NCBI RefSeq assembly: GCF_905233635.1
Contig: NZ_CAJODG010000022.1
Span: forward strand, 1-31,630
Direction of reading: 5' to 3'
Origin: Selenomonas sp. AE3005
GTDB lineage: Bacteria > Bacillota > Negativicutes > Selenomonadales > Selenomonadaceae
Length of the DNA stretch: 31,630 nucleotides
The position numbers were made by a program, and so were the translations under genes. Below are positions 22,680 to 30,927 of the stretch, piece after piece; the first letter of the stretch is position 1; each line of letters opens with the position of its first letter. The notes below the pieces were generated by a model. The model worked only from the letters and a program-made list of their open reading frames with translations, did no database searches and was not told the DNA's origin.

Positions 22680-24608
22680 TTATTTCTTTTGCGACAGCAT
22701 ATTTACAAGTTCTTCCGGGCTGATGAGTTTTGTCCCTACCTCCCGGGCTTTGACTGCTTTGCTGCTGGTACTGTTGACATCCTGAATGACAAGATAATCT
22801 GTTTTGCTGCTGACAGCCTTCCCCTCTTTACCTCCGGCTGATTCAATGAGCTCCACATAGTAGCTGCGCGGCTGGGCCATTTTGCCGGTAAGCACAAAAA
22901 TTTTCCCGGCATAGTCACCGGCAGGTGTTGTCACAGGTACATAAGGAGCAATGGAAACATATTGCTCCAGCTGTCTGACGGCCATCATAAAACTTTCCGC
23001 GGTAAGAATCTCGGCTGTCTTGGGCCCTATGCCATTGATTTCCTGCAGCATTTCCTGCGGATTTTCAGCAGCGGCTATTTTATCAGCCAAATTTGACAAG
23101 TCACCGAAATTGTCCGCCAGAATTTTGCCAACATCACTGCCAATACCAGGCAGGCACAAGGCTTTTATAAAGCGTGGCAGACCGACATTTTGCCTGGCGG
23201 TTTGGATATTGCCGTAGAGCTTTTCTGCTGACTTGCGGGCAAAACCTTCCAGGGATTCAATCATTTCTACGGTAAATGTGAAGAGCAACGTGTAACTAAG
23301 TTCTGCGGCCGGCGTCTGTATCTTGGCGTAGGCCACCATCTTACGGGCGGTTTCAATGGACAGGCCATCAATGTTTAAAACATCTTTGCTGCCCAAAAAG
23401 GCAATATCCTGTGCCAGACGTTCATCACATGCGGGGTTAACACAAAATTGCTGACCATTGACCTCTTCCAGCGGCTGACCACAGGAGGGACAAACAGCCA
23501 ATGAGATTTCCCCCGTGCCTTCCTCTAAAACTCTGGTAATTTGCGGAATGATTTCATTGGCCTTATGAATCTCCACCGTAGCACCGATTTTTATCCCCAG
23601 TTCTTTAATCATGGCCGCATTGTGCAACGAGGCCCGGGTAACCGTGGCCCCATCGATTTCCACCGGGTCGACCACAGCCACTGGCGTAGCTTTGCGGCGC
23701 CCCATCTGCCAGATAACATCACGGACAACCGTGACAAATTTCTCCGACAAGGCTTTATAGGCAAAACCATTACGCGGATGATGGGCCGTATAGCCGAATT
23801 TTGCCAAACTGTTTTCCTGGCAGCTTTTAATGACGATACCGTCAATGGGAATGTTCTGCCCCTTTAAGCTGGCGTAATAGTTTTCGATAGCCTGCAAAGA
23901 GTTATCTGCGTCAGTCAGTTCCTGCATGTCCGTAGCCGTAAAGGCCGTCTGCCCGGCAATAATTTTTCTGGCCGCCAGCGGCGTAATATCTTCCCCGGGA
24001 ATTTCGTAACAGACATAACTGAGATAATCCACAAACGGGCTGCGCTCTTTACGCCGCAAAATTCCTGCCGCCGCATTACGCATATTCTTCATGGGTTCTT
24101 CGCCCTGCACTGTCAGTTCTGCATTCATTTTGGCAAAGTTTTCCTGCGTGATGTAAACCTCGCCGCGAATAGCAAAGCCGCTGTTATTAACTCCAGCCCC
24201 CTCATAACGGCTGATAAAATTAGGCAGCACCTCACCAATCCGTCCGCCGAGGCCACGGGTAACAAAACGGCAGGAGCCATCAGCATTAGGATAAGCAACG
24301 ACCGTCAGACCGTCATACTTCGGCTGAATCACCACCGGCCACAATTCTGCAACCTTTTTGACCAGGTCCGCCTCACTATCCACGCCCTTAGTCCATTTAC
24401 TGAGGGACGTAACCGGATGGGGATGGGAAAACTTGTCAAAATCCCCTGCCGCACTGCCGGGCACATAGTTCAAATCCTCAGCACCATATTTATCAATATA
24501 AGACCGCCGCAAAGCATCGTATTCTTCATCAGCCAAAACAGGATTGTCCAGCTCATAATACTCCCGGTCAGCCTTTTTAATCGCCGCCAGATGTTCTTCA
24601 CGAGTCAC
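22680..24608 (-). CDS. ligA: NAD-dependent DNA ligase, divergent sequence
   Basis: LigA seals nicks using NAD. The 642-residue protein has all expected domains: Ia (YYELDNPVLADEEYDAL), nucleotidyltransferase with catalytic Lys97 (QPKYDG), RGEVYI, MRNAAAGILRR, DGIVIK and an OB fold (RASLHNAAMI). A four-Cys zinc finger (CPSCGQ...CVNPACDE), HhH repeats (LPGIGSDVG, INGIGPKTAE) and a C-terminal BRCT domain (GKIFVLTGKM) complete it. Several usually conserved positions differ: the residue two before the Lys is not Glu, TRGDG is TRGLGG, and the SLDNAF stretch reads SLSKWTKG. The start is GTG at 24608 with AAGGTG upstream. It follows pcrA, a classic pairing, but with a 188-base gap. Ligase function is likely; the divergence makes a second or specialised ligase possible. 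Confidence 0.88.
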   Translation of the reverse strand: MTREEHLAAIKKADREYYELDNPVLADEEYDALRRSYIDKYGAEDLNYVPGSAAGDFDKFSHPHPVTSLSKWTKGVDSEADLVKKVAELWPVVIQPKYDGLTVVAYPNADGSCRFVTRGLGGRIGEVLPNFISRYEGAGVNNSGFAIRGEVYITQENFAKMNAELTVQGEEPMKNMRNAAAGILRRKERSPFVDYLSYVCYEIPGEDITPLAARKIIAGQTAFTATDMQELTDADNSLQAIENYYASLKGQNIPIDGIVIKSCQENSLAKFGYTAHHPRNGFAYKALSEKFVTVVRDVIWQMGRRKATPVAVVDPVEIDGATVTRASLHNAAMIKELGIKIGATVEIHKANEIIPQITRVLEEGTGEISLAVCPSCGQPLEEVNGQQFCVNPACDERLAQDIAFLGSKDVLNIDGLSIETARKMVAYAKIQTPAAELSYTLLFTFTVEMIESLEGFARKSAEKLYGNIQTARQNVGLPRFIKALCLPGIGSDVGKILADNFGDLSNLADKIAAAENPQEMLQEINGIGPKTAEILTAESFMMAVRQLEQYVSIAPYVPVTTPAGDYAGKIFVLTGKMAQPRSYYVELIESAGGKEGKAVSSKTDYLVIQDVNSTSSKAVKAREVGTKLISPEELVNMLSQKK

Positions 24609-24627
24609 TAATATTCACCTTCTTAAA

Positions 24628-24656
24628 ATACGACATTGTTTTTCCAAATATGTCAA
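24628..24656 (-). promoter_or_regulatory. Possible ligA promoter
   Basis: A perfect TTGACA (24651-24656) on the - strand is followed after 17 bases by TCGTAT (24628-24633), a poor -10. The hexamer pair is suggestive but weak. Confidence 0.35.
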
Positions 24657-24676
24657 CATATATCATGTGGTATTGA

Positions 24677-24753
24677 GCAAAGGGATGGAATGACTTTTCG
24701 GAACGTTTGACGCAAAAGCGTCTCAGCGAAGAAAAGTTATCCCCTCCCTTTGC
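24677..24753. repeat. 77-base imperfect palindrome between pcrA and ligA
   Basis: The outer arms GCAAAGGGA and TCCCTTTGC (9 bp) continue inward through a further imperfect stem that includes GACTTTTC with GAAAAGTT. The apex holds a separate GACGC-AAAA-GCGTC hairpin with small internal loops. No T-run follows on either side, so it is not a simple terminator. It may be a palindromic repeat unit (REP/MITE-like) or a structured RNA. Confidence 0.7.
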
Positions 24754-24796
24754 GCCATTATACCGATAAGTCAAATGTCAATGTCAAAAGTCAACT

Positions 24797-27106
24797 TCAA
24801 ACCTTGCTAATCGGCGCATATTTCTGCATCAGTCCTTTGACGCCCTGTCCCGGGAAGGCAATCTTCAGCTCAACTTCTTCACCCTCACCCTTAACAGAAA
24901 CGACTGTACCAACACCCCATTTGCCATGCCGGGCCTTATCCCCCACCTTCCACTCTACACTGGTGTCGGGGCGTATAACGCCGGTTTGTGGCTGCACATT
25001 GACGCTGCGCTTTTGCATGGAGTTCAATACTTCAAACGCTGACTTAGCCTTATCCGTAAAGGCTGCCGGATTGCGTCCCATCTGACTGGCACTGGGGCGG
25101 AACGTCATGGTCCCGCTGCGCTGCTGCGGTCCATAATGGTTGGCATTGGCAAAGCCATAGGAATTTGCCCGGGGAATTAAAGACTCCGTGTATTCTTCCG
25201 GTATTTCCCCCAGGAACCGGGAACGGACAGCCGGACTGGTCTTACCGTAAATGGTACGCTGCCGGGCACAGGTCAGATAGAGCTTGCGCTCGGCCCGTGT
25301 AATGCCCACATAGCAGGTACGGCGTTCTTCCTCAATTTCATTTTCATCCATCAGGGTACGGGAATGTGGGAAAAGTCCTTCTTCCATGCCAATCATAAAG
25401 ACTGTGGGGAATTCCAAGCCTTTGGCAGCATGGAGAGTCATAAGTGTTACCCGGTCATCTTCAAGCTCGGCATTGTCGATATCCGAAACCAGGGACAAAG
25501 TAGCCAGGAAATTTTCCAACGTGGGATTTTCCTCGCTCTTTTCAAAGTCACGCGCCACGCCGATAAATTCCTTAAGGTTTTCGATACGGCTTTCATTTTC
25601 CGGCTTGTTTTCTTCTTTGAGTTCACGCAGGTACCCGGATTCTTCCAATACCTTTTCGATTAAATCATCGATATGCATATTGGCCTGATAGCCCATGTAT
25701 TTAAAAATAAAGGTCGCAAACAGCTCCAAGGGTTTCTTTGTGCGTGCCGTAATACCGGGAATGGCATCCAGCGTATCCGGGCTGGAAATGACATCAAAAA
25801 CCGTCAAGCCGTTAGCGTCAGCATAGGCGGCGATTTTGCCCAGGCTCGCAGCCCCGAGGCCGCGCTTGGGCACGTTGATAATCCGCATGAGGCTGACAGT
25901 ATCCAAAGGATTGTATATCACACGCAGGTAGGCCAAAATATCCTTGATTTCCTTGCGGTCATAGAACTTCAGTCCCCCGACCATCGTATAGGGAATGCCG
26001 GAACGCATAAAAGTTTCTTCGACCACACGCGACTGGGCATTGGTACGGTAAAGAATGGCAATATCACCATAGGAGGCATTAAAAATGGTCTTTTGTTTCA
26101 TGACCGTGGTCGCGATGAACTGTGCTTCATCCCGTTCATCACCGGCCTCATATACGGTAATTTTCTCACCAGTGGTATTTTCCGTCCACAGCTCCTTTTT
26201 CTTGCGGTTGATATTGTGTTCGATAACCGCATTAGCTGCCGCCAGAATATTCTTGGTAGAACGATAGTTCTGTTCCAGCTTGATAGTACGAGCCTCCGGA
26301 TAATCCTGTTCAAAGTCCATAATGTTGCGGATATCAGCGCCACGCCAGCCATAAATTGACTGGTCAGCGTCACCCACAACACAAAGGTTATGGTGCTTGG
26401 CGGCGAGAATCTTGGTCAGCTGATACTGGGCACCATTGGTATCCTGATACTCGTCCACTAAAATGTATTTAAAACGATTTTGATATTTTTCGCGGACTTC
26501 CTCATGTTCTTCGAGCAGCAGCACGGAAATCATCAGCAAGTCATCAAAATCCAAAGCATTATTGGTACGCAGTTTCTTGGCATAAAGTTTGTAGATTTCC
26601 GCCACTTTCTGCTGAAAGAAACTATCCGCGTCCCGTTCCATGGCCTTGGGACCCATCAACTGGTTTTTAGCGTTGGAAATAGCATTTTGCACAGCGCTGG
26701 GTGCATACTGCTTGGGATCCAGGTTCATTTCCTTCAGGCATTCCTTTATGACCACCTGGCTGTCACTGGCGTCATAAATGACAAAGTTACGCTTATAAAG
26801 GCCCGTAGCCTCAATTTCCCGGCGCAGGAATTTAGCACAAAAAGAGTGGAAGGTGGAAAGCCAGACGTCTTTTGCGCCTTCACCAATCATGCGGTCAACA
26901 CGGTCACGCATTTCCGTGGCTGCCTTATTGGTAAAGGTAATGGCCAGAATGCTCCACGGGGCCACGCCTTTAGCCAAAAGATTGGCAATCTTACAGGTCA
27001 GCACCTTGGTTTTACCCGAGCCGGCACCGGCCATGATGAGCAGCGGTCCGTCGGTATGCTCAACTGCTTTTGTCTGAGCGGGATTAAGTCCTGCAAATAT
27101 ATCCAA
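24797..27106 (-). CDS. pcrA: ATP-dependent DNA helicase PcrA (UvrD/Rep family)
   Basis: PcrA is a 3' to 5' superfamily 1A helicase for repair and plasmid replication. The 769-residue protein shows LNPAQTKAV (Q motif), Walker A AGAGSGKT (26-33), ITFTNKAATEMRDRV (Ia), LVDEYQDTN (Walker B), VGDADQSIYGWRGA, LEQNYRS (IV), LMTLHAAKGLEF (V) and YVGITRAERKLYLT (VI). A C-terminal segment (about 720-765, WKVGDKARHGKWGVGTVVSV) resembles the Tudor-like C-terminus of PcrA/UvrD. The start is TTG at 27106, with AGGAGG five bases upstream. It is followed by ligA, as in Bacillus, though pcrB is absent here. Confidence 0.96.
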   Translation of the reverse strand: MDIFAGLNPAQTKAVEHTDGPLLIMAGAGSGKTKVLTCKIANLLAKGVAPWSILAITFTNKAATEMRDRVDRMIGEGAKDVWLSTFHSFCAKFLRREIEATGLYKRNFVIYDASDSQVVIKECLKEMNLDPKQYAPSAVQNAISNAKNQLMGPKAMERDADSFFQQKVAEIYKLYAKKLRTNNALDFDDLLMISVLLLEEHEEVREKYQNRFKYILVDEYQDTNGAQYQLTKILAAKHHNLCVVGDADQSIYGWRGADIRNIMDFEQDYPEARTIKLEQNYRSTKNILAAANAVIEHNINRKKKELWTENTTGEKITVYEAGDERDEAQFIATTVMKQKTIFNASYGDIAILYRTNAQSRVVEETFMRSGIPYTMVGGLKFYDRKEIKDILAYLRVIYNPLDTVSLMRIINVPKRGLGAASLGKIAAYADANGLTVFDVISSPDTLDAIPGITARTKKPLELFATFIFKYMGYQANMHIDDLIEKVLEESGYLRELKEENKPENESRIENLKEFIGVARDFEKSEENPTLENFLATLSLVSDIDNAELEDDRVTLMTLHAAKGLEFPTVFMIGMEEGLFPHSRTLMDENEIEEERRTCYVGITRAERKLYLTCARQRTIYGKTSPAVRSRFLGEIPEEYTESLIPRANSYGFANANHYGPQQRSGTMTFRPSASQMGRNPAAFTDKAKSAFEVLNSMQKRSVNVQPQTGVIRPDTSVEWKVGDKARHGKWGVGTVVSVKGEGEEVELKIAFPGQGVKGLMQKYAPISKV

Positions 27107-27136
27107 AATAGCCTCCTAATTACTATCCTCAGAAAT

Positions 27137-27167
27137 AAAACCCGCCCTCTCCCGAAAGAGGGGCGGT
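27137..27167 (-). terminator. Terminator after the pyrophosphatase gene
   Basis: CCGCCC-CTCT and AGAGGGCGGG form a GC-rich stem (one bulge) around TTCGGG, followed by TTTTATTT on the - strand, 18 bases past the stop. Confidence 0.85.
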
Positions 27168-27184
27168 ATATATGTAATTTACGA

Positions 27185-28831
27185 TTATTTGCTAATGCAC
27201 TTTACAGCCTCAGAAAGGGGCGGAATGATCTGTTTCTTGCGGCTCATGACGCCGGGCAGGTATACATGGGTACCGCTGGCATCCTTCTTGAAGGCCTCAC
27301 CGATAAGCGTCTTGGGGGAACCAGCATAAAGCAGGTAAGTTGCCTCTTCGAGAATATTCGTAACCATAACCAGGCTCATATCGAAACCATCATGCTCACA
27401 GATTTTCGTCATAGCCTCAATCAGCTGCGGTTCCAAATCCATGACTTCCTTGGTGTCCATCACGGAAATCTGGCTGACGATAATGCGGTAGTCGCCAATC
27501 TGGAATTCCTTCAGGTCATTCTTGGCAATTTCCGAAGGCGTCATATCACCGATACCGGAACCGGCTTTGAGCATAGCCATGCCGTACTCGTTGATGTCTA
27601 CGCCGGCGATTTCAGCCAGACGCTGAGCCGTTTTCTTGTCGTATTCCGTGCAAGTCGGGGATTTAAAGAGCACTGTGTCGGAAATGATAGCCGACAGCAG
27701 CAGACCGGCAACAGATGCCGGGATATCGATATCCTTCTGCCAGTGCATGTTGGCCACGATGGTAGCCGTGCAGCCGACCGGTTCAGCATGGGTGAAAATA
27801 GGTTCGCTGGTCTGAATACCACCCAGACGATGATGGTCCACAATTTCGAGAATCTTGGCCTCTTCAATACCTTCAACAGCCTGACCGCGTTCGTTATGGT
27901 CAACGAGAATAACCTGTTCACGTTCCGGAACCATGAGATTATCACGGCTTACCACACCGACGAGCTTGTCGTTTTCTACTACCGGATAGTTGCGGAAGTT
28001 GGTTTCTTCCATCGTACCCTTGATATCGGAAAGCATATCCAGCGGCTTGAAACATACCGGATTTTCGTGCATGATACGGCGGATAGGCACGCACTGGTTA
28101 ATCAGGCGGGCTACGGTATAAGTGTCATAAGGCGTAGACAGGACAAACATGCCCTTGGCCTCAGCAGCCTCAATTACATCGGCAGATACGCGGCCATTGC
28201 CCGTAACCACCAGGCAGGAAATGCCCTGATTTACGATATCGATAAGAGTTTCGTCATGACGGTCGCCTACGAGGACAACATCATTTTCACTGATTACGTT
28301 TTTAATCATGCTGATGGAACCGGCCGCAATACGCACATTGCCCTTGATGAAGTCGCCTTCTTCGCCGGATACCAGTACCTTACTGTCAGTAGCAGCGATA
28401 ACGTCACGATAACGTACACGCATTTCTGACAGGTTCTGCATGCCGAGTTCCTGGAAATAACGTTTAGCCAGGTCAGAAACCGTCACAATACCTACCATTA
28501 CACCCTTGCTGTCCGTAACGGGCACGGAACGCAAATCATGTTCACGCATAACCTCACCCAGACGGCGCAGGGTATCATGCTGACGTACCACAATTTTGCT
28601 GTCGAGCATAACATCCTTGACACGGGGATACAAATCAGTCAGCAGCAACGGCTTTTCCACCTTGAAATACTCCAGAGCGTATTTCGTCTCTGCATTCACC
28701 TTGCCAGCCCGGGCCGGGACAACATTCTCGCCCAGAGCCTGCTTTAAATGGGCATAGCCGATAGCGGAGCAGATAGAATCCGTATCCGGATTGCGATGAC
28801 CGATAGTATAAATGGGTTTTGCGCTTTTCAT
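27185..28831 (-). CDS. ppaC: Manganese-dependent inorganic pyrophosphatase with CBS and DRTGG domains
   Basis: Family II pyrophosphatase hydrolyses diphosphate and belongs to the DHH superfamily. The 548-residue protein begins GHRNPDTDS (metal-binding His/Asp). A large regulatory insert follows: CBS unit (about 70-125, HDTLRRLGEVMREHDLRSVP), DRTGG-like part (about 130-245) and second CBS unit (about 250-305, RNYPVVENDKLVGVVSRD). The catalytic domain then resumes with LVDHNER and EIVDHHRLGG, and DHHA2 ends in the S-R-K-K-Q motif (GVMSRKKQIIPPL). In this subfamily adenine nucleotides bind the CBS pair and change activity; diadenosine polyphosphates may act through the DRTGG part. GAGGAGG lies about 11 bases before ATG 28831, a slightly long spacing. 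Confidence 0.93.
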   Translation of the reverse strand: MKSAKPIYTIGHRNPDTDSICSAIGYAHLKQALGENVVPARAGKVNAETKYALEYFKVEKPLLLTDLYPRVKDVMLDSKIVVRQHDTLRRLGEVMREHDLRSVPVTDSKGVMVGIVTVSDLAKRYFQELGMQNLSEMRVRYRDVIAATDSKVLVSGEEGDFIKGNVRIAAGSISMIKNVISENDVVLVGDRHDETLIDIVNQGISCLVVTGNGRVSADVIEAAEAKGMFVLSTPYDTYTVARLINQCVPIRRIMHENPVCFKPLDMLSDIKGTMEETNFRNYPVVENDKLVGVVSRDNLMVPEREQVILVDHNERGQAVEGIEEAKILEIVDHHRLGGIQTSEPIFTHAEPVGCTATIVANMHWQKDIDIPASVAGLLLSAIISDTVLFKSPTCTEYDKKTAQRLAEIAGVDINEYGMAMLKAGSGIGDMTPSEIAKNDLKEFQIGDYRIIVSQISVMDTKEVMDLEPQLIEAMTKICEHDGFDMSLVMVTNILEEATYLLYAGSPKTLIGEAFKKDASGTHVYLPGVMSRKKQIIPPLSEAVKCISK

Positions 28832-28858
28832 AAAAGAAAATTCCTCCTCATATAAAAG

Positions 28859-28879
28859 ACGATATGGTTAAGATATCGT
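28859..28879 (-). terminator. Weak hairpin after csrA
   Basis: ACGATAT and ATATCGT with a seven-base loop are followed by CTTTTAT on the - strand. The stem is short and AT-rich, so termination would be partial; the same region precedes the pyrophosphatase gene. Confidence 0.4.
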
Positions 28880-28880
28880 T

Positions 28881-29150
28881 TTAATTACAATTTACCTGTG
28901 TCAAGGCACCTGTCATTGTTTCCTGCATACGGCTGTTGACCTTGATGTTTTCACCATGGGTTTGTGCCTCCGCGTCATGGCGCTGTGCCAGTTCGGCAAA
29001 TTCCTGAGGCTTTTCAGCCCGTTTAACGGAAACATCCTTCGGCGCGGTAATGCCGATTTTGATTTTACTGCCGCTGACCTTGACAATTGATACGACGATA
29101 TTATCGCCAATCATAATTTCCTGGTTTGCTTTTCGGGTTAAGACCAGCAA
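28881..29150 (-). CDS. csrA: Carbon storage regulator CsrA
   Basis: CsrA is a dimeric RNA-binding protein that represses or activates target mRNAs by binding GGA motifs near ribosome sites. The start is TTG at 29150, set by the family beginning MLVLTRKANQEI and a GGGGGG site eight bases upstream. The core (about 1-60) has IMIGDNIVVSIV and IKIGITAPKDVSVKRAE. The total of 89 residues is longer than the roughly 61-75 of most members, with an added Glu/Gln-rich tail (about 61-89, ending ALTQVNCN). No fliW or flagellar gene is in the window. It lies between ndk and the pyrophosphatase gene with its own promoter. Confidence 0.95.
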   Translation of the reverse strand: MLVLTRKANQEIMIGDNIVVSIVKVSGSKIKIGITAPKDVSVKRAEKPQEFAELAQRHDAEAQTHGENIKVNSRMQETMTGALTQVNCN

Positions 29151-29182
29151 AGTCCCATCCCCCCTTTATTCCGTTACAGTCA

Positions 29183-29212
29183 ATGATACCACAAACATAA
29201 AGGTAATTTCAA
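29183..29212 (-). promoter_or_regulatory. Promoter candidate for csrA
   Basis: On the - strand TTGAAA (29207-29212) and TATCAT (29183-29188) are 18 bases apart, just after the ndk terminator. Confidence 0.5.
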
Positions 29213-29222
29213 ATCTTGACAA

Positions 29223-29266
29223 AGAAAAAACCTTCCAGAAGTCACAATTTCTGAAAGGTTTTTCTT
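29223..29266 (-). terminator. ndk terminator
   Basis: AAAAACCTTTCAGAA and TTCTGGAAGGTTTTTT (one G-T wobble) form a long stem with a seven-base loop, followed by T/C-rich sequence on the - strand, 14 bases past the ndk stop. Confidence 0.8.
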
Positions 29267-29279
29267 ATGCCGTTACAAT

Positions 29280-29717
29280 TTATTCCTTAACGTGATACTC
29301 AGCATCCCATAGTTCCGTCTCGTTGAAGAAAATGTGAATTTCCCTCTGGGCATTTTCCGGGCTGTCCGAAGCGTGTACCGCATTACGGCTGCCGCTGGTG
29401 GCAAAGAGCTTGCGGATGGTGCCTTCGGCGGCTTCTGCCGGGTTTGTCTTGCCATGCAGTTCACGAACGCGCTCAATGGCATTCTCCCCTTCCAGCACCA
29501 TGGCAATGAGGGGGGCGGACGTCATAAAGCTGACGAGGTCATTGTAGTACGGACGGCCAATATGCTCGGCATAATGGATGGAAGCCAGACGCTCGTCCAT
29601 TTTTAAAAGTTTTATGCCGACAATGCGGAAGCCTTCCTGTTCGTAGCGCTTGATGATATCACCGCTGTGATGTTTGGCAAAAGCGTCAGGTTTAATGAGT
29701 ACCAGTGTTTTTTCCAT
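29280..29717 (-). CDS. ndk: Nucleoside diphosphate kinase
   Basis: Ndk transfers the terminal phosphate from ATP to other nucleoside diphosphates through a phospho-His. The 145-residue protein shows LVLIKPDAF (Lys9-region), the GRPYYNDLVSFMTSAP segment, GKTNPAEA and the catalytic H in RNAVHASDSPENA. The length is normal. AAGGGGAT about nine bases before ATG 29717 is the ribosome site. It starts 23 bases after the stop of the gamma-carbonic-anhydrase-like gene and probably shares its transcript. A terminator follows. Confidence 0.97.
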   Translation of the reverse strand: MEKTLVLIKPDAFAKHHSGDIIKRYEQEGFRIVGIKLLKMDERLASIHYAEHIGRPYYNDLVSFMTSAPLIAMVLEGENAIERVRELHGKTNPAEAAEGTIRKLFATSGSRNAVHASDSPENAQREIHIFFNETELWDAEYHVKE

Positions 29718-29740
29718 GTCTAAAAAATCCCCTTGCTTAT

Positions 29741-30268
29741 TTATTTTTGCTTGTCGAGTTCATCCTGATAGATTTTGGCTACTTTGCTGTAGTTTTCAAC
29801 TGAAACCTGCAGTGCCTCTATCTCGTCATCGCGCAGGGCGCGGATGATTTGGGCAGGATTGCCGTAAACCAGAGAGTTGTCAGGTATCTTCTTGTGCTGG
29901 GTCAGCTGCGTGCCTGCACCAATGATGACATTGTTGCCGATTTCCGTATGGCCAAGGATAATAGAGCCCATACCGATAAGACAGTTATTGCCAATTTTAC
30001 GGGCATGTATGATGGCATTATGGCCAATGATGACGTTATCACCGATTTCCGTGGGTTCATCAAACATCACATGAATAGTGCTGTTGTCCTGAATGTCACA
30101 TTTTTTGCCGATTTTAATCTGCTGGAAGTCACCGCGTACCACGGTGTTAAACCATAAATGGCTGCCTTCGCCGATTTCCACATCGCCTACGACAGTAGCC
30201 GAAGGTGCGATAAATACATCTTCCCCGATTGTGGGCGCTTTTCCTTTATACGGCAGGATAGTGCTCAT
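29741..30268 (-). CDS. Gamma-carbonic-anhydrase-like left-handed beta-helix protein
   Basis: This 175-residue protein is built of hexapeptide repeats typical of left-handed beta-helix trimers (from about residue 15 to 150, for instance IAPSATVVGDVEIGEGS and IGNNVIIGAGT), plus a C-terminal helix. It has the zinc-binding pattern of gamma carbonic anhydrases: STIHVM, then IIGHNAIIH with two further His. Family members may hydrate CO2, act as ferripyochelin-binding-like or acyl-transfer proteins, or be inactive, so the reaction is not certain. AGGAGG eight bases before ATG 30268 and a strong promoter precede it. ndk follows in the same operon. Confidence 0.92.
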   Translation of the reverse strand: MSTILPYKGKAPTIGEDVFIAPSATVVGDVEIGEGSHLWFNTVVRGDFQQIKIGKKCDIQDNSTIHVMFDEPTEIGDNVIIGHNAIIHARKIGNNCLIGMGSIILGHTEIGNNVIIGAGTQLTQHKKIPDNSLVYGNPAQIIRALRDDEIEALQVSVENYSKVAKIYQDELDKQK

Positions 30269-30315
30269 AAATACCGCCTCCTAGTTCGTCTAGTATAATT
30301 ATTATTTTCTCTTAT

Positions 30316-30344
30316 ATTATAGCAATTTATGCAAAATTGTGCAA
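30316..30344 (-). promoter_or_regulatory. Promoter of the carbonic-anhydrase-like gene and ndk
   Basis: On the - strand TTGCAC (30339-30344) and TATAAT (30316-30321) are 17 bases apart, about 50 bases before the start. Confidence 0.75.
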
Positions 30345-30388
30345 ATAAAAAGGAAAAGACGAATTTTTATAAACGCATATTACTCAGA

Positions 30389-30502
30389 CTACGCAATCTC
30401 ACTGCCATTGCTTGTTACTTCCTTCACCTTGTCAAATATATGCGCCACTTCTTCTGTCTGCCGTACTACCGGACAGGCATCGGCATCAACGTAAATACGC
30501 AT
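30389..30502 (-). pseudogene. Truncated YaiI/YqxD (UPF0178) family gene, 37 codons
   Basis: The frame starts at an ATG overlapping the deformylase stop (TGATG) and encodes MRIYVDADACPVVRQTEEVA, followed by 17 more residues, then TAG. The first ten residues match the highly conserved V-D-A-D-A-C-P start of the YaiI/YqxD family. Family proteins are about 150 residues, so roughly three quarters is missing. A functional micro-protein is unlikely; a truncated gene is the simplest reading. The overlap with def shows that the two were once translationally coupled. No further family-like sequence follows within 85 bases. Confidence 0.75.
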
Positions 30503-30915
30503 CAGACAAGTTTCCCTTCCAGATGGTCAAGCTCATGCTGGACGATTTCTGCCTCAAAGCCGGTAAACTTACGCTTTTCTTTATGCCAGTCCATATCCCT
30601 GTATTTGACTTCAATCCAGTCATGGCGTTCCACTTCACGCTCACCGGGAATAGAAAGGCACCCCTCTGAGGTTTTGTATATCCTTGGTGACTTCTTTATC
30701 ACTTCTGGATTCAGCATAGCTGTAAGCCTATTGCCATCAACTATGGCTATGATAGCTTTCCGTTCACCTATCATATTTGCTGCCATCCCTACGCAGTGTT
30801 CCCTATGGAAACGAAGCGTGTCCAGCAGGTCTTCTGCAATGGCTATGTCCTCCTTTGCAGCCGGTTCAGCTTTTTGCCCAAGAAACAACAAATCCTTCAT
30901 TATGTCTCTTACCAT
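30502..30915 (-). CDS. def: Short-type peptide deformylase (divergent motif 1)
   Basis: Deformylase removes the formyl group from nascent peptides; this is a short, metal-dependent form. The start is ATG 30915 rather than GTG 30924, because GAGG sits only one base before the GTG. The 137-residue protein has EGCLS (84-88, metal Cys86) and HELDH (127-131, two metal His and the catalytic Glu). The usual G-x-G-x-A-A-x-Q loop reads VGMAANMIG, so the conserved Gln that helps bind the substrate is absent. Similar short deformylases are known in clostridia, so the form may be natural. Whether another, standard def exists outside the window is not visible. It follows the truncated NTPase gene by 12 bases. 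Confidence 0.85.
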   Translation of the reverse strand: MVRDIMKDLLFLGQKAEPAAKEDIAIAEDLLDTLRFHREHCVGMAANMIGERKAIIAIVDGNRLTAMLNPEVIKKSPRIYKTSEGCLSIPGEREVERHDWIEVKYRDMDWHKEKRKFTGFEAEIVQHELDHLEGKLV

Positions 30916-30927
30916 ATTGTCCACGCC

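Noticed and set aside
26480..28429. Long + strand open frame (649 codons)
   Set aside because: It runs antisense across both the pyrophosphatase and helicase genes and the terminator between them. Its translation has no recognisable motif and no ribosome site.
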